Source: a bacterium (lineage in GTDB: Bacteria; Armatimonadota; Zipacnadia; Zipacnadales; Zipacnadaceae). Taken from it: a stretch of DNA of 43,674 bases. Below the pieces are notes generated by a model. The model was not told the DNA's origin. It was given only the letters and a program-made list of their open reading frames with translations, and searched no databases. Where the stretch lies: the NCBI GenBank assembly GCA_030602615.1, contig JAUVZM010000016.1, forward strand, positions 1 to 43,674, in the 5' to 3' direction. The position numbers and the translations under genes were made by a program. This document shows positions 1 to 8,294 of the stretch, one piece after another; the first letter of the stretch is position 1; each line of letters begins with the position of its first letter.

Positions 1-1821
1 AAAGCAAACAAACCAGGCATGAGTGGCCCGGTCGCGGCGATGCTCGGCCGAGCCAGTCTTGCCAGCGACAGCCACTCCCAAGCCCCCGACCGCCTGCGCG
101 GTACCGTGGGGTTGGGTGACAGCCAGGCGCATGCCCTTACGCACCCGCGCCAGGGTTTCGGGAGCAAGCTCCAGCCGACGCACCACACGTGGCTCAAGTA
201 CTTCGACCCCACCACCCAGCCACCGTGGCCACTGGATCTTGTGCACCACTCTCGGTTGGAGCACCTTGCCTCCGTTAGCCACCGCTGCCGTTGCTACAAC
301 CATCTGCAGGGGCGTCGCTGTCAGCCAGCCCTGCCCAATAACCATATTCACCGTATCGCCGGTCAGCCACGAGTCCCGCTCGACAGTCGCCTTCCACTCC
401 CTATCGGGCACGTGACCTTCTTCCTCGCCGGGAATGTCTATGCCAGTCGCTACTCCCAGCCCCAACAAGCGAGCGTACCGGGCAATGCTGTCGCTGGACA
501 GCCCGGCCTTCAACACAGTTTGATAGAAGTAGACATCGCACGACTGGGCCATGCCCTTGTAGAAGCTCACCAGACCATGGCCGCTGCGCTTCCAGCACTC
601 AAAGCGCTGATGATAGCGTCCCACCGTAATGGCACCATCACAGGTGAAGGTGGTGTTTTCCTGCAGGCTGGTGGTCTGCCAGGCGGCGGTGGCTGAGATG
701 ATCTTGAAGACCGAACCGGGCGGGTATTCGCCGGCAATTGCGGTGTTACGCATCGGCCGGCGCGGGTCGTTGTGGATGCGCTCCCACGTCTCCGGCGGGA
801 TTGATTCAGTCCAGATGTTGGCGTCCAGACTCGGCTTGCTCGCCAGTGCAAGTACTTCCCCGGTCTCAACATCCATCATCACGGCAGCGGCAGTGCGCGT
901 GCTGTCGGCAATCGCCTGCTCCAGAGCCTGCTCAGCCACCCTCTGCAACTCAGTGTCCAGGGCCAAATAGACAGTGGCGCCCCTATCAGGAGGCCGGGAG
1001 TCAATCTCCCGCACCGGCATTCCACTGGCATTGACTTCGTACAGGTGATAGCCCCGCCGCCCGGGCAGGACCGGCATCATCTGGCCGCCGCGTTCCAGCA
1101 GTTCGTAGGAGGCTTCCACCCCCTCCTGGCCAAAGAGGGAATTGCGAGTGTATATCGGCTGGTGGACCAGCTTTTCGATATTCAGCAGTCCGCCCGGTGC
1201 TGGTGATGATTGGGGATAGCAAAAATCCTTTACTCGCTCATAGTTGGCCAAATTGACATTGATGGGGCGGCCATATCCAATCAGGTGAGAGGTCAGTTTT
1301 CCGTGGGGATAGTGCCGCTGATTGTTCTGCTTGATCACCACTCCAGGCATCTCATATTGACGGGCTTCGATGGCCTGGACGACTTCCAGCGAAACATCCT
1401 CCCCCGCACCTGTCAGCGGTCTGGCCTCGGGACCGGTGCCCTGGCAGATCTCACTGATTTGCTTCCTGAGATCGGCGGTCGAAACTGAACGCTCCTGGCC
1501 CAGGATGCCGGCCAGTTGCACGATAATTTCGTCAACTGCTTCCTGGTCGTCGGGGAAGTCTGCAGGAATGATATGAACCGTCCACACAGCGCGATTCTCA
1601 GCCAGCACTACCCCGCTGCGGTCGCGGATGATGCCTCGGGGAGCCTCCTCCCAGACTACCTCGGTGCGGTTGGCCGTCGCCCCTTCGGCGTAGCTTGTCC
1701 ACCGGGTCAGTTGCAGCACCCACAAGCGGCCAACGAACAGAGCAAAAACCAGGCCCACTGCGATGGCCGCTATGCGTAAACGAACTGTAAATTGGGTCCC
1801 CTGATCGCCAATACTATCCAT
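1..1821 (-). CDS. mrdA: Penicillin-binding protein 2 (class B transpeptidase), 3' end cut by window edge
   Basis: D,D-transpeptidase that cross-links peptidoglycan during cell elongation, anchored in the cytoplasmic membrane. The frame is open from ATG at 1821 to base 1 (607 codons, no stop), so the C-terminus lies outside. Visible parts: one N-terminal membrane helix (about residues 14-36), the dimerisation region with RGIIRDRSG (about 62-70), and three transpeptidase motifs: S370-V-F-K373 (nucleophile), S427-C-D and K588-T-G-S. The S-x-D form of the second motif and a GVEASYELLERG segment favour PBP2 over the division enzyme PBP3 (family knowledge). It starts 5 bp after the stop of the PBP1A gene, so the two are probably cotranscribed. 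No mreBCD or rodA is visible; they may lie beyond the edge. Confidence 0.93.
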   Translation of the reverse strand, partial: MDSIGDQGTQFTVRLRIAAIAVGLVFALFVGRLWVLQLTRWTSYAEGATANRTEVVWEEAPRGIIRDRSGVVLAENRAVWTVHIIPADFPDDQEAVDEIIVQLAGILGQERSVSTADLRKQISEICQGTGPEARPLTGAGEDVSLEVVQAIEARQYEMPGVVIKQNNQRHYPHGKLTSHLIGYGRPINVNLANYERVKDFCYPQSSPAPGGLLNIEKLVHQPIYTRNSLFGQEGVEASYELLERGGQMMPVLPGRRGYHLYEVNASGMPVREIDSRPPDRGATVYLALDTELQRVAEQALEQAIADSTRTAAAVMMDVETGEVLALASKPSLDANIWTESIPPETWERIHNDPRRPMRNTAIAGEYPPGSVFKIISATAAWQTTSLQENTTFTCDGAITVGRYHQRFECWKRSGHGLVSFYKGMAQSCDVYFYQTVLKAGLSSDSIARYARLLGLGVATGIDIPGEEEGHVPDREWKATVERDSWLTGDTVNMVIGQGWLTATPLQMVVATAAVANGGKVLQPRVVHKIQWPRWLGGGVEVLEPRVVRRLELAPETLARVRKGMRLAVTQPHGTAQAVGGLGVAVAGKTGSAEHRRDRATHAWFVCF

Positions 1822-1826
1822 AACAG

Positions 1827-4259
1827 CTACCGTTGACCTTCTTCACCAGATACCGCCCGCTCTGTGGTGCCGGCTCCTGTGCTGGTCGGCTCTTCCGGCT
1901 TCTCCCCAACTCCCTCAGATGGTGGTGAGGCGGGCGTGGAGGTGTTTGCCGACGGACCGTGCAGATTGCACTTGCTCGTCGGTGCTGAGTCGGCCGGAAC
2001 ATCAATCTCACGAGTGCGGGGACAAAACGGCGTGACCAGCTTTCCCGAGTCCTCACAGATCGTCACCGTCACGGTGCGCTCTGTGCCCTGCTGGCCACCT
2101 TCCGACGACCCGCCACCGACAGCGGCGCTGCCTGCCCCAGAGCCACGGTGTTTGGTGCAACGACCAGGGACCTGTTCGTCGGGATCGAACAGCTTGTCCA
2201 CTGTCTGCGGGCAGTACTCGGTAGCGCTCTGACCAGTCTGCGTACAAATGGTCACCACAACACCCTCCTCTTCCTCATCTTCAGCCTCGTCTGGCTTGGT
2301 GGCGACCACACCGCGGCCCTCCGGGAATTTACCCTGACTGCCCAGCACATCTACCGCTCGCTTCATAAACTCCCGCCACACCGGTGCGCAGAACTCGCTG
2401 CCGCTCGAGCGGCGCATGGGCTTATTGTCGTCGTTACCAATCCAGACTGCCGTGCACAGGTCAGGCGTAAATCCAACCCACCAGGCGTCACGTCCGTCCT
2501 GAGTCGTGCCTGTTTTTCCAGCCTGGAGAGGGCCAAGCTGGGGCACCCGCGCCCGCCCCCCGGTGCCGGAAGTGATGACACCTCGCAGCATACTGACCAT
2601 GCTGATGGCTGTCTCGGGCCGCAGCACCCAGGTCAGTTGGGGCGGATTGTCCACGATAACCTCACCACGGTGATTCTCAATACTACTAAAGAAGCGGCGC
2701 TTGGCGCGCAGTCCGCCGTTGGCAAAACAGGAGAACCCGGAAGCTTGCTCCAGAGGTGACAGGTTGGAGACCCCCAGCGCCAGCGCGGGAACCGGGTCGA
2801 GCCGCTCGCGGGGTATGTCCAGCACTCGCGCCGCGTAATTGACAACCTTGTTAGCCCCAACTTTTTGCACCAACCGTACCGACACCAGGTTCACCGACTG
2901 GGCCAGAGCCCGACGCAGTGTATAAGCACCTACTTGCTTGGTTGAATAGTTTTGCGGCCGCCAGTGCTTGCCCGCGCCCAGCCGGATCACAATCGGGTCG
3001 GCACTGAACTTGGAGTTGGGGCCATATCCCGACTCCAGAGCTGTAGCCCAAACATAGGGCTTGAAAGCTGACCCGGGCTGGCGTCCATATTGCGGCGGGC
3101 CGGGATGAGCACGGTTATACTGAACCCTTTCATACGGACCGACACCACCGACCATCGCCAGCACTCCTCCGGTGTGGACATCTACACAGGCCAACGCCCC
3201 CTGCCCGACCAGGTTGCCCTTGATACGACCCTGGCGCCGCAACTCCTCCACTTGGTCGGTCAGTTCTTCTTCGGCAATCTTCTGCAAGCGGACATCCAGC
3301 GTGGTATAGACCTGCCAGCCACCGGCATAGACTGTATCCACGCCATATTGGTCGCACAGCAGACGAATCACCAGATGAGTGAAGTGAGGAGCAGCAAAGG
3401 CAACCATCCCGGTTGCTTTCGGCTCGGGCTGCAAGTGGCTTTGGATCTGCTCCTCACCAGCAGCCCTGGCCTGGTCGGCTGTGATATACCCTTGCCCCTG
3501 CATGGCAGCGAGCACTTCCCGGCGGCGCCGCTTGGCCCTCTGGGGATGGTTGAAAGGAGAATAGTAGGTTGGCGCTTTGGGCAGTCCCGCCAGCAGGGCC
3601 GCCTCGCCAACAGTCAGCTCGTCGGGCCGTTTGCCAAAGAAGATCGCTGCTGCCGTACCAACTCCGTAGCCGCCATGGCCGTAGTAGACCTCGTTGAGGT
3701 ACATCTCCAGGATTTCCTGCTTGGAGAAGCACCGCTCCACCTCAATAGCCAGCAGGATCTCCTTGAATTTGCGATCCCAGGTCCGTTCCTGGGTCAGCCA
3801 GATGTTGCGGACCAGTTGCTGAGTTATGGTGCTGGCGCCTTGCTTGACCTGCCTGCCGACGACATTCACCCACGCCGCCCGCAGCATATCGCGGGGGCTG
3901 ATGCCCCGATGCCGCCAGAACCTGTGGTCTTCGACGGCCACCGTGGCCTCCTGCATATAGCGGGGTATTTCTCGCAGGGGGACCAGAGCGCGATTTTCTT
4001 TGTAGACCTGCCCAATGAGAGTATGGGTAGCAGGCTCGTCGGCGTGGGTTTCGGTGGAGTAGATATTGGTGGTCAGGCGGGGCCGGTAGTCCACCAGCCG
4101 GCGCTGGCCTGCAAAGCCCTGGCGCAGCCCGGCCAATCCGCCAGCCCAAAGGCAAATGAAGACCGTCGCCACCAGCAAGATCAGTACATTAAGATACCTG
4201 AACCACCGCACTATTTGTGCGGGGGTCATTTTGCGGCGTGCTCTGCGGCCCATAATCAT
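1827..4259 (-). CDS. mrcA: Bifunctional penicillin-binding protein 1A (glycosyltransferase/transpeptidase)
   Basis: Class A PBP that polymerises lipid II and cross-links the peptides. It has a basic N-terminus and one membrane helix (about residues 22-45). The GT51 domain shows E110-DHRFW (catalytic Glu), GASTITQQL (141-149) and a KQEILEMYLNEVYYG motif. The transpeptidase domain shows S397-A-F-K400, S455-V-N and K582-T-G-T. The C-terminal 130 residues are Pro/Ser/Thr/Glu-rich and hold two similar modules of the form V-x-I-C-x-x-[TS]-G...CP-x-T...C; related Cys-containing tails occur in Firmicute PBP1A proteins. The start chosen is ATG 4259; in-frame ATGs at 4253 and 4229 are alternatives. No good ribosome-binding site precedes any of them. 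It leads the PBP1A-PBP2 pair. Confidence 0.95.
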   Translation of the reverse strand: MIMGRRARRKMTPAQIVRWFRYLNVLILLVATVFICLWAGGLAGLRQGFAGQRRLVDYRPRLTTNIYSTETHADEPATHTLIGQVYKENRALVPLREIPRYMQEATVAVEDHRFWRHRGISPRDMLRAAWVNVVGRQVKQGASTITQQLVRNIWLTQERTWDRKFKEILLAIEVERCFSKQEILEMYLNEVYYGHGGYGVGTAAAIFFGKRPDELTVGEAALLAGLPKAPTYYSPFNHPQRAKRRRREVLAAMQGQGYITADQARAAGEEQIQSHLQPEPKATGMVAFAAPHFTHLVIRLLCDQYGVDTVYAGGWQVYTTLDVRLQKIAEEELTDQVEELRRQGRIKGNLVGQGALACVDVHTGGVLAMVGGVGPYERVQYNRAHPGPPQYGRQPGSAFKPYVWATALESGYGPNSKFSADPIVIRLGAGKHWRPQNYSTKQVGAYTLRRALAQSVNLVSVRLVQKVGANKVVNYAARVLDIPRERLDPVPALALGVSNLSPLEQASGFSCFANGGLRAKRRFFSSIENHRGEVIVDNPPQLTWVLRPETAISMVSMLRGVITSGTGGRARVPQLGPLQAGKTGTTQDGRDAWWVGFTPDLCTAVWIGNDDNKPMRRSSGSEFCAPVWREFMKRAVDVLGSQGKFPEGRGVVATKPDEAEDEEEEGVVVTICTQTGQSATEYCPQTVDKLFDPDEQVPGRCTKHRGSGAGSAAVGGGSSEGGQQGTERTVTVTICEDSGKLVTPFCPRTREIDVPADSAPTSKCNLHGPSANTSTPASPPSEGVGEKPEEPTSTGAGTTERAVSGEEGQR

Positions 4260-4264
4260 TCGGC

Positions 4265-4294
4265 ATTATACTATAGCCGACCGCAGCCGGGCAA
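4265..4294 (-). promoter_or_regulatory. Putative sigma-70 promoter of the PBP1A gene
   Basis: Reading the minus strand, TTGCCC (4294-4289), an 18-nt spacer, then a perfect TATAAT (4270-4265). The predicted transcription start falls about 7 nt further on, almost on the ATG at 4259, which would make the message leaderless or nearly so. Confidence 0.5.
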
Positions 4295-4337
4295 GCCTCC
4301 AGCAACCTGTTAGGGAGGTCAATAGGCGAGCACAGGA

Positions 4338-5015
4338 CTACTCAGGAGCCGGCGGATACTCAGTACACAATAGATAGCGGGCTGGCTCGTCTTCTTCGAG
4401 GGTGGGGAAGCGCGCCAGTTCTTCCAGGAAGCGGTTGTCAACCCTATCATCATTGACCATCGAGACCTCGCCGCACAGTACTGTACCGCCTTCGGCCCAG
4501 AACTTGTGATATTGATAAGACGGCAGGGTGATGCTCTCGCCCGGCGTCAGACGAACGACTGTCCCCGCCTCCACCGTATGGATATATCCGTCAGTGTTGA
4601 CCTCAACCGGGGTATCGGCTAGCTGTTCATTCTCATCAGCGTTGTATACCTGCACCATCAGGTCCCCGCCTGCCCGATTGATAATATCTTCCATCTTATT
4701 GAAGTGGAAGTGATAGGGCGTCATCTGATCATCAGCGATGATGAGCAGCTTCTCGCAATAGGACTTCTCATACTGGTCTAGCTGCTGGTTGCCGTTGCGA
4801 ATGGTGAAGAGCACACAGCCTACTTCTTCGAACTTGCCCAGACCCAAGTCAATCACATCCCAGCCCAGCATATTGTCACGAATTTCGTCATATTTGTGCC
4901 CTTTGAGCGCCCAATCTTCGGGACTCCACTCCGCAAAGGGTGGCAGATGGAAATTCATCCGCTGACAAAACTCCAGGCTCTCATCAATTATCCGGTTAAT
5001 CTGCGAACGTTTCAT
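4338..5015 (-). CDS. D-lyxose ketol-isomerase (cupin family)
   Basis: Interconverts D-lyxose and D-xylulose, and in some relatives mannose and fructose, in the cytosol. The roughly 225-residue length and the whole sequence resemble the D-lyxose isomerase family of metal-dependent cupins. Probable Mn ligands are the HFH pair (about residues 102 and 104), E109 in NKMEDI and H170 in YQYHKF. A GTG codon lies directly in front (5018), but ATG 5015 sits 7 nt after a perfect GAGGAGG (5029-5023), so 5015 is preferred. It is divergent from iolB. With the xylulokinase at 11779 it would complete a lyxose to xylulose 5-phosphate route; that link is inferred. Confidence 0.88.
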   Translation of the reverse strand: MKRSQINRIIDESLEFCQRMNFHLPPFAEWSPEDWALKGHKYDEIRDNMLGWDVIDLGLGKFEEVGCVLFTIRNGNQQLDQYEKSYCEKLLIIADDQMTPYHFHFNKMEDIINRAGGDLMVQVYNADENEQLADTPVEVNTDGYIHTVEAGTVVRLTPGESITLPSYQYHKFWAEGGTVLCGEVSMVNDDRVDNRFLEELARFPTLEEDEPARYLLCTEYPPAPE

Positions 5016-5197
5016 CACAGGTCCTCCTCGTATATCAATTGAGTTCCACTATCTAGGAGCTACCCCATCGCTACGGTAGATTCTCGGCAGATACCGCCCT
5101 AACCTCCCTAGTTGCACACGATTGCTGCGAAACCCAGAAGGAATACTTCTATGGGCAACGAAGTAGGCAAGCACTTCTCAGACAAAGGAGGAAGCAT

Positions 5198-6025
5198 ATG
5201 TCTGACTATTTGATTGCACAGCAACTGAACAGCGGTAAGAACGTGATATACACCGCCGGCCAGGGTCCACTTGACCTGCTGAGCTTTTCTATCGTCAAGC
5301 TGGCGGCGGGAGAGAGTCACGACGATAACACACAAAACGAGGAATGCGGACTTGTCATACTCAACGGCTTGCTGTCGCTGGAAATCAATGGCGAGCAGCA
5401 CAACGAGCTGGGAGGACGGACGTCAGTCTTCGCCGGCAAAGCCACCGGCGCCTATCTGCCTCCGGGCACAGCCTGGAGCATTCAGGCCGACAGCCGCTGC
5501 GAGTTGGCGGTCTGTTCGACGCCATCAGACAGCTCCGGACCGCCCCAGATAATCAGACCTAATGAAGTGCAGGTCAATCGGGCCGGCAACTGGAACTGGC
5601 GGCGGGATGTGCACAATATCATTGGCGCAAATGTGCCTCAGGCCCAGCGCCTGTTGGTGGGCGAGACGTTCAATCCGCCCGGCAACTGGTCCAGCTATCC
5701 GCCCCACAAACACGAGGAAGATGACTATCCCTTCCAGGTCAATATGCAGGAGATCTATCACTTCCGGATGAATCCGCCGCAGGGCTTCGGATTCCAACGC
5801 ATCTATACTGATGACCGGAGCATTGATGAGGCTTATACGCTTCAGCATCTGGACAACACGCTGATGCCGCGGGGCTATCATCCGGTGGTTGCCGCGCCCG
5901 GCTACCAGCTCTACTACCTGTGGATGATGGCTGGTGTCACCGACCGGCGCATGGCTCCCCAGGACGACCCCAACCACGCCTGGGTCAAGGCCACCGGCGC
6001 GATGGCCAAGGATATGGGGTTTTGA
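5198..6025 (+). CDS. iolB: 5-deoxy-glucuronate isomerase (IolB)
   Basis: Converts 5-deoxy-D-glucuronate to 2-deoxy-5-keto-D-gluconate in myo-inositol catabolism. It is a bicupin of the usual length (275 aa). The conserved block is at about residues 160-215: NWSSYPPHKHEEDDYPFQ, where the two His and Glu are probable metal ligands, followed by QEIYHFRMNPPQGFGFQRIY. The C-terminal half also shows MPRGYHPVVAAPGYQLYYLW. A strong AAAGGAGG at 5184-5191 fixes the start. No other iol genes (iolC, D, E, G) are in the window, although neighbouring TIM-barrel proteins belong to the fold that includes IolE and IolI. The 180-bp gap to the divergent lyxose isomerase should hold its promoter, but I see no clear consensus there. 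Confidence 0.93.
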   Translation: MSDYLIAQQLNSGKNVIYTAGQGPLDLLSFSIVKLAAGESHDDNTQNEECGLVILNGLLSLEINGEQHNELGGRTSVFAGKATGAYLPPGTAWSIQADSRCELAVCSTPSDSSGPPQIIRPNEVQVNRAGNWNWRRDVHNIIGANVPQAQRLLVGETFNPPGNWSSYPPHKHEEDDYPFQVNMQEIYHFRMNPPQGFGFQRIYTDDRSIDEAYTLQHLDNTLMPRGYHPVVAAPGYQLYYLWMMAGVTDRRMAPQDDPNHAWVKATGAMAKDMGF

Positions 6026-6048
6026 CCGCTGCAAACAGGGATGCCGAA

Positions 6049-6105
6049 ATGTTCATTGATGTTCATCTGCACACCCGGAACGGTAGCACTCGCCCAGGCG
6101 AGTGA
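6049..6105 (+). pseudogene. Remnant N-terminus of an amidohydrolase-type protein
   Basis: An 18-codon frame begins ATG and reads MFIDVHLHTRNGSTRPGE before TGA. The opening I-D-V-H-x-H-T-R is typical of the first metal-binding strand (HxH) of amidohydrolase/TIM-barrel metal-dependent hydrolases, and RPGE resembles residues a little further along in such proteins. The following bases to 6162 do not continue the family in any frame I could follow. It lies 24 nt after the iolB stop and has no clear ribosome-binding site. I read it as the decayed or deleted start of a gene once in this operon; a chance match is possible. Confidence 0.4.
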
Positions 6106-6162
6106 TTTGGAGCTACATAGTCAGCCCTGACACATTACCTATCTTTGAGGAGGATAGTGACA

Positions 6163-7092
6163 ATGGTCGAATCATGGCGACAACTTATGGACATAGGCCT
6201 GATTCACTTCATGGCCTACCCAGACGCAACCGAGCCACCGGCTGTGCAAGAAACCGTACGCAAGTTGGCCCAGGATGACTTCTGGGATGTGCTGGAGATC
6301 AAGCGTGTGGATGAGCCGGGTGTTCATGACGAACTACGTGCCATTGCCGAGCAGAGCGGGATCAGCTACGGGATGGCCGCGCAGCCCAACCTGTTGGGCG
6401 GCAATCTCAGCCTCAACGACCCCGACGAGGCGGGTCGGCAGGCCGCAGTAGATGAGGTCAAGAAGTCAATAGACGCGGCTTATGAGCTGGATGCCAGGAT
6501 CACCGCTCTGCTCAGTGGCCCTGATCCAGGCGATGAAGAGCGCGCCCAGCAGATAGACCTTCTGGTTGACTCGCTGGTGCAGCTATGCCAGTACGCCCAG
6601 GACCAGGCTACTGATTACGTCTGCTGGGTCTCGCTGGAGACCTTTGATGAGGATATTGACAAGGCTCGCCTGATTGGGCCCAGCGGCCGCGCCGCCCAAC
6701 TGGCCCAGCGTGTCCGCGATGAGGTTAACAACTTCGGGATAACGATTGACCTCTCGCACCTGCCGCTGCTGCGGGAAACCCCCATGGAAACGGTAACTCA
6801 GCTCAGCAATTACATCATTCACACTCACGCCGGTAACTGCCTGATGGCCAACAAGAGCGACCCGGCTTACGGCGACCAGCATCCTCGCTTCGGTTATCCC
6901 GGCAGCGAGAATGATGTATTCGAGCTGCAGAAATATGTGGAAAGCCTCATCTATTCGGGCTATTTCCAGAGCGAGGTGCCCACGGACAAGCCGGTGCTGA
7001 GCTTCGAGGTGAAGCCAGTGAGCGATGAGGACTCAGACCTTATCGTCGCTCAGACGAAGCGAACCTGGCGGCGGATGTGGGCGCAGCTCTAG
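6163..7092 (+). CDS. Sugar phosphate isomerase/epimerase-like TIM-barrel protein
   Basis: Belongs to the xylose-isomerase-like TIM barrel superfamily (AP endonuclease family 2), whose members isomerise or epimerise sugars and inosose with a divalent metal. Seen: an N-terminal GLIHFMAYPD strand, E-I-K at the end of an early strand, SLETFDEDIDKAR in mid-protein, TIDLSHLPLLRE, and IHTHAGNC, all suited to metal ligands; near the C-terminus is LSFEVKPV. The frame reaches back to a TTG at 6145, but ATG 6163 lies 9 nt after GAGGAGG (6147-6153), so 6163 is used (309 aa). The substrate cannot be told from sequence. It sits between iolB and glycerate kinase in the same direction, probably in one operon. 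Confidence 0.75.
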   Translation: MVESWRQLMDIGLIHFMAYPDATEPPAVQETVRKLAQDDFWDVLEIKRVDEPGVHDELRAIAEQSGISYGMAAQPNLLGGNLSLNDPDEAGRQAAVDEVKKSIDAAYELDARITALLSGPDPGDEERAQQIDLLVDSLVQLCQYAQDQATDYVCWVSLETFDEDIDKARLIGPSGRAAQLAQRVRDEVNNFGITIDLSHLPLLRETPMETVTQLSNYIIHTHAGNCLMANKSDPAYGDQHPRFGYPGSENDVFELQKYVESLIYSGYFQSEVPTDKPVLSFEVKPVSDEDSDLIVAQTKRTWRRMWAQL

Positions 7093-7114
7093 CCATCCGG
7101 TCAACAGAGACATC

Positions 7115-8290
7115 GTGAAGATCGTAATTGCTCCCGATTCATTCAAAGGCTGCCTGTCGGCGGCACAGGTATCTGAGGCGATTCAGGCGGGTATCTGGGC
7201 TGCTAATCCTGATATCACGTGCGAAAAGGTGCCCCTGGCCGATGGCGGCGAAGGCACCGTTGATGCGCTGGTGCACGCCACCGACGGACGCTTCGTCAGT
7301 GAAGTAGTCGAGGGGCCACTGGGAGAGCCCGTCGAGGCCCAGTTCGGGATATTAGGTGACCAAGAGACGGCTGTCATCGAGATGGCGGCTGCCTCCGGGC
7401 TGCCTCTGATACCACAAGAGCAACGCGATCCCACCCGCACCACCACCTATGGTGTCGGCCAGCTTATCCGGGCGGCGCTGGACGCGGGCTGCGGTCGGCT
7501 GGTCGTGGGGATCGGGGGCAGCGCCACTACCGACGGTGGCGCGGGGATGGCGCAGGCTCTGGGGGCGCGAATGCTCGACAGCCAGGAGCGAGAAATAGCG
7601 CGCGTCAGCGGAGGCAGGCTCGATGAGGTGACTGCAATTGGTATCAGCGAGCTTGACCCTCGCATTGACGAGTGTACGATGCGGGTAGCTTGTGACGTGG
7701 ACAACCCGTTGCTGGGCCCCCGGGGAGCAGCGGCGGTCTACGGCCCGCAAAAAGGCGCTACCCCCGCGCAAGTTGAAAAGTTGGAAGCGGGATTGGCCCA
7801 CTTTGCCAGGCTACTGGAGCGGGATCTGGGCAAGTCAGTCGTCGAGGTACCCGGCGCGGGTGCCGCCGGCGGCCTGGGAGCCGGCCTGCTGGCATTCTGC
7901 AACGCGCAACTGCAGCCAGGCATCGACATCGTATTGGACGTGGTAAAGCTGGTCGAAAAAGCCGCTGGCGCCGAGCTGATAATTACCGGCGAAGGTAAGA
8001 TAGATAGTCAGACAGCCTTTGGCAAGGCACCAACTGGGGCACTGCGCATCGGCCAGCAGTTGGGCATACCGGTGATCACTATCGGAGGCAGCGTCGCCTC
8101 GGACGCCAGCCAGCTCAATAAATACGGCTTTGCCGCGCTGTTTTCTATCCTGCAGCAGCCGATGAGCCTGTCCGAGGCGATGTGTCCGCAAACGGCACAC
8201 CAAATGCTGAAAACTACTGCCGAGCAGATTATGCGCTTATGGCTGGCGACTAATCGTAAGCAGTCAATTCAACAGCAGAAAAGAGGTTAA
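7115..8290 (+). CDS. Glycerate kinase (glycerate 2-kinase, GarK/GlxK type)
   Basis: Phosphorylates D-glycerate, in this family usually to 2-phosphoglycerate, feeding glycolysis. The protein opens with VKIVIAPDSFKGCLSA, the signature start of the family. It continues with PLADGGEGTVDAL, GVGQLIRAALDAGC, GIGGSATTDGGAGMAQALG and GEGKIDSQTAFGKAP, all conserved blocks. At 391 aa the length is normal. The frame extends upstream to 7025 inside the previous gene, but homology begins exactly at GTG 7115, 22 nt after that gene's stop, so 7115 is used; the ribosome-binding site is weak. The next gene starts 4 nt downstream, so they are almost certainly cotranscribed. Confidence 0.93.
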   Translation: MKIVIAPDSFKGCLSAAQVSEAIQAGIWAANPDITCEKVPLADGGEGTVDALVHATDGRFVSEVVEGPLGEPVEAQFGILGDQETAVIEMAAASGLPLIPQEQRDPTRTTTYGVGQLIRAALDAGCGRLVVGIGGSATTDGGAGMAQALGARMLDSQEREIARVSGGRLDEVTAIGISELDPRIDECTMRVACDVDNPLLGPRGAAAVYGPQKGATPAQVEKLEAGLAHFARLLERDLGKSVVEVPGAGAAGGLGAGLLAFCNAQLQPGIDIVLDVVKLVEKAAGAELIITGEGKIDSQTAFGKAPTGALRIGQQLGIPVITIGGSVASDASQLNKYGFAALFSILQQPMSLSEAMCPQTAHQMLKTTAEQIMRLWLATNRKQSIQQQKRG

Positions 8291-8294
8291 TAAA

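Noticed and set aside
19-696. 225-codon plus-strand open frame
   Set aside because: Antisense to PBP2; the minus strand carries SxxK, SxD and KTG motifs in a continuous frame to the window edge.
3090-4313. 407-codon plus-strand open frame
   Set aside because: It lies opposite the PBP1A gene, whose motifs are unmistakable; the frame has no recognisable protein features or ribosome-binding site.
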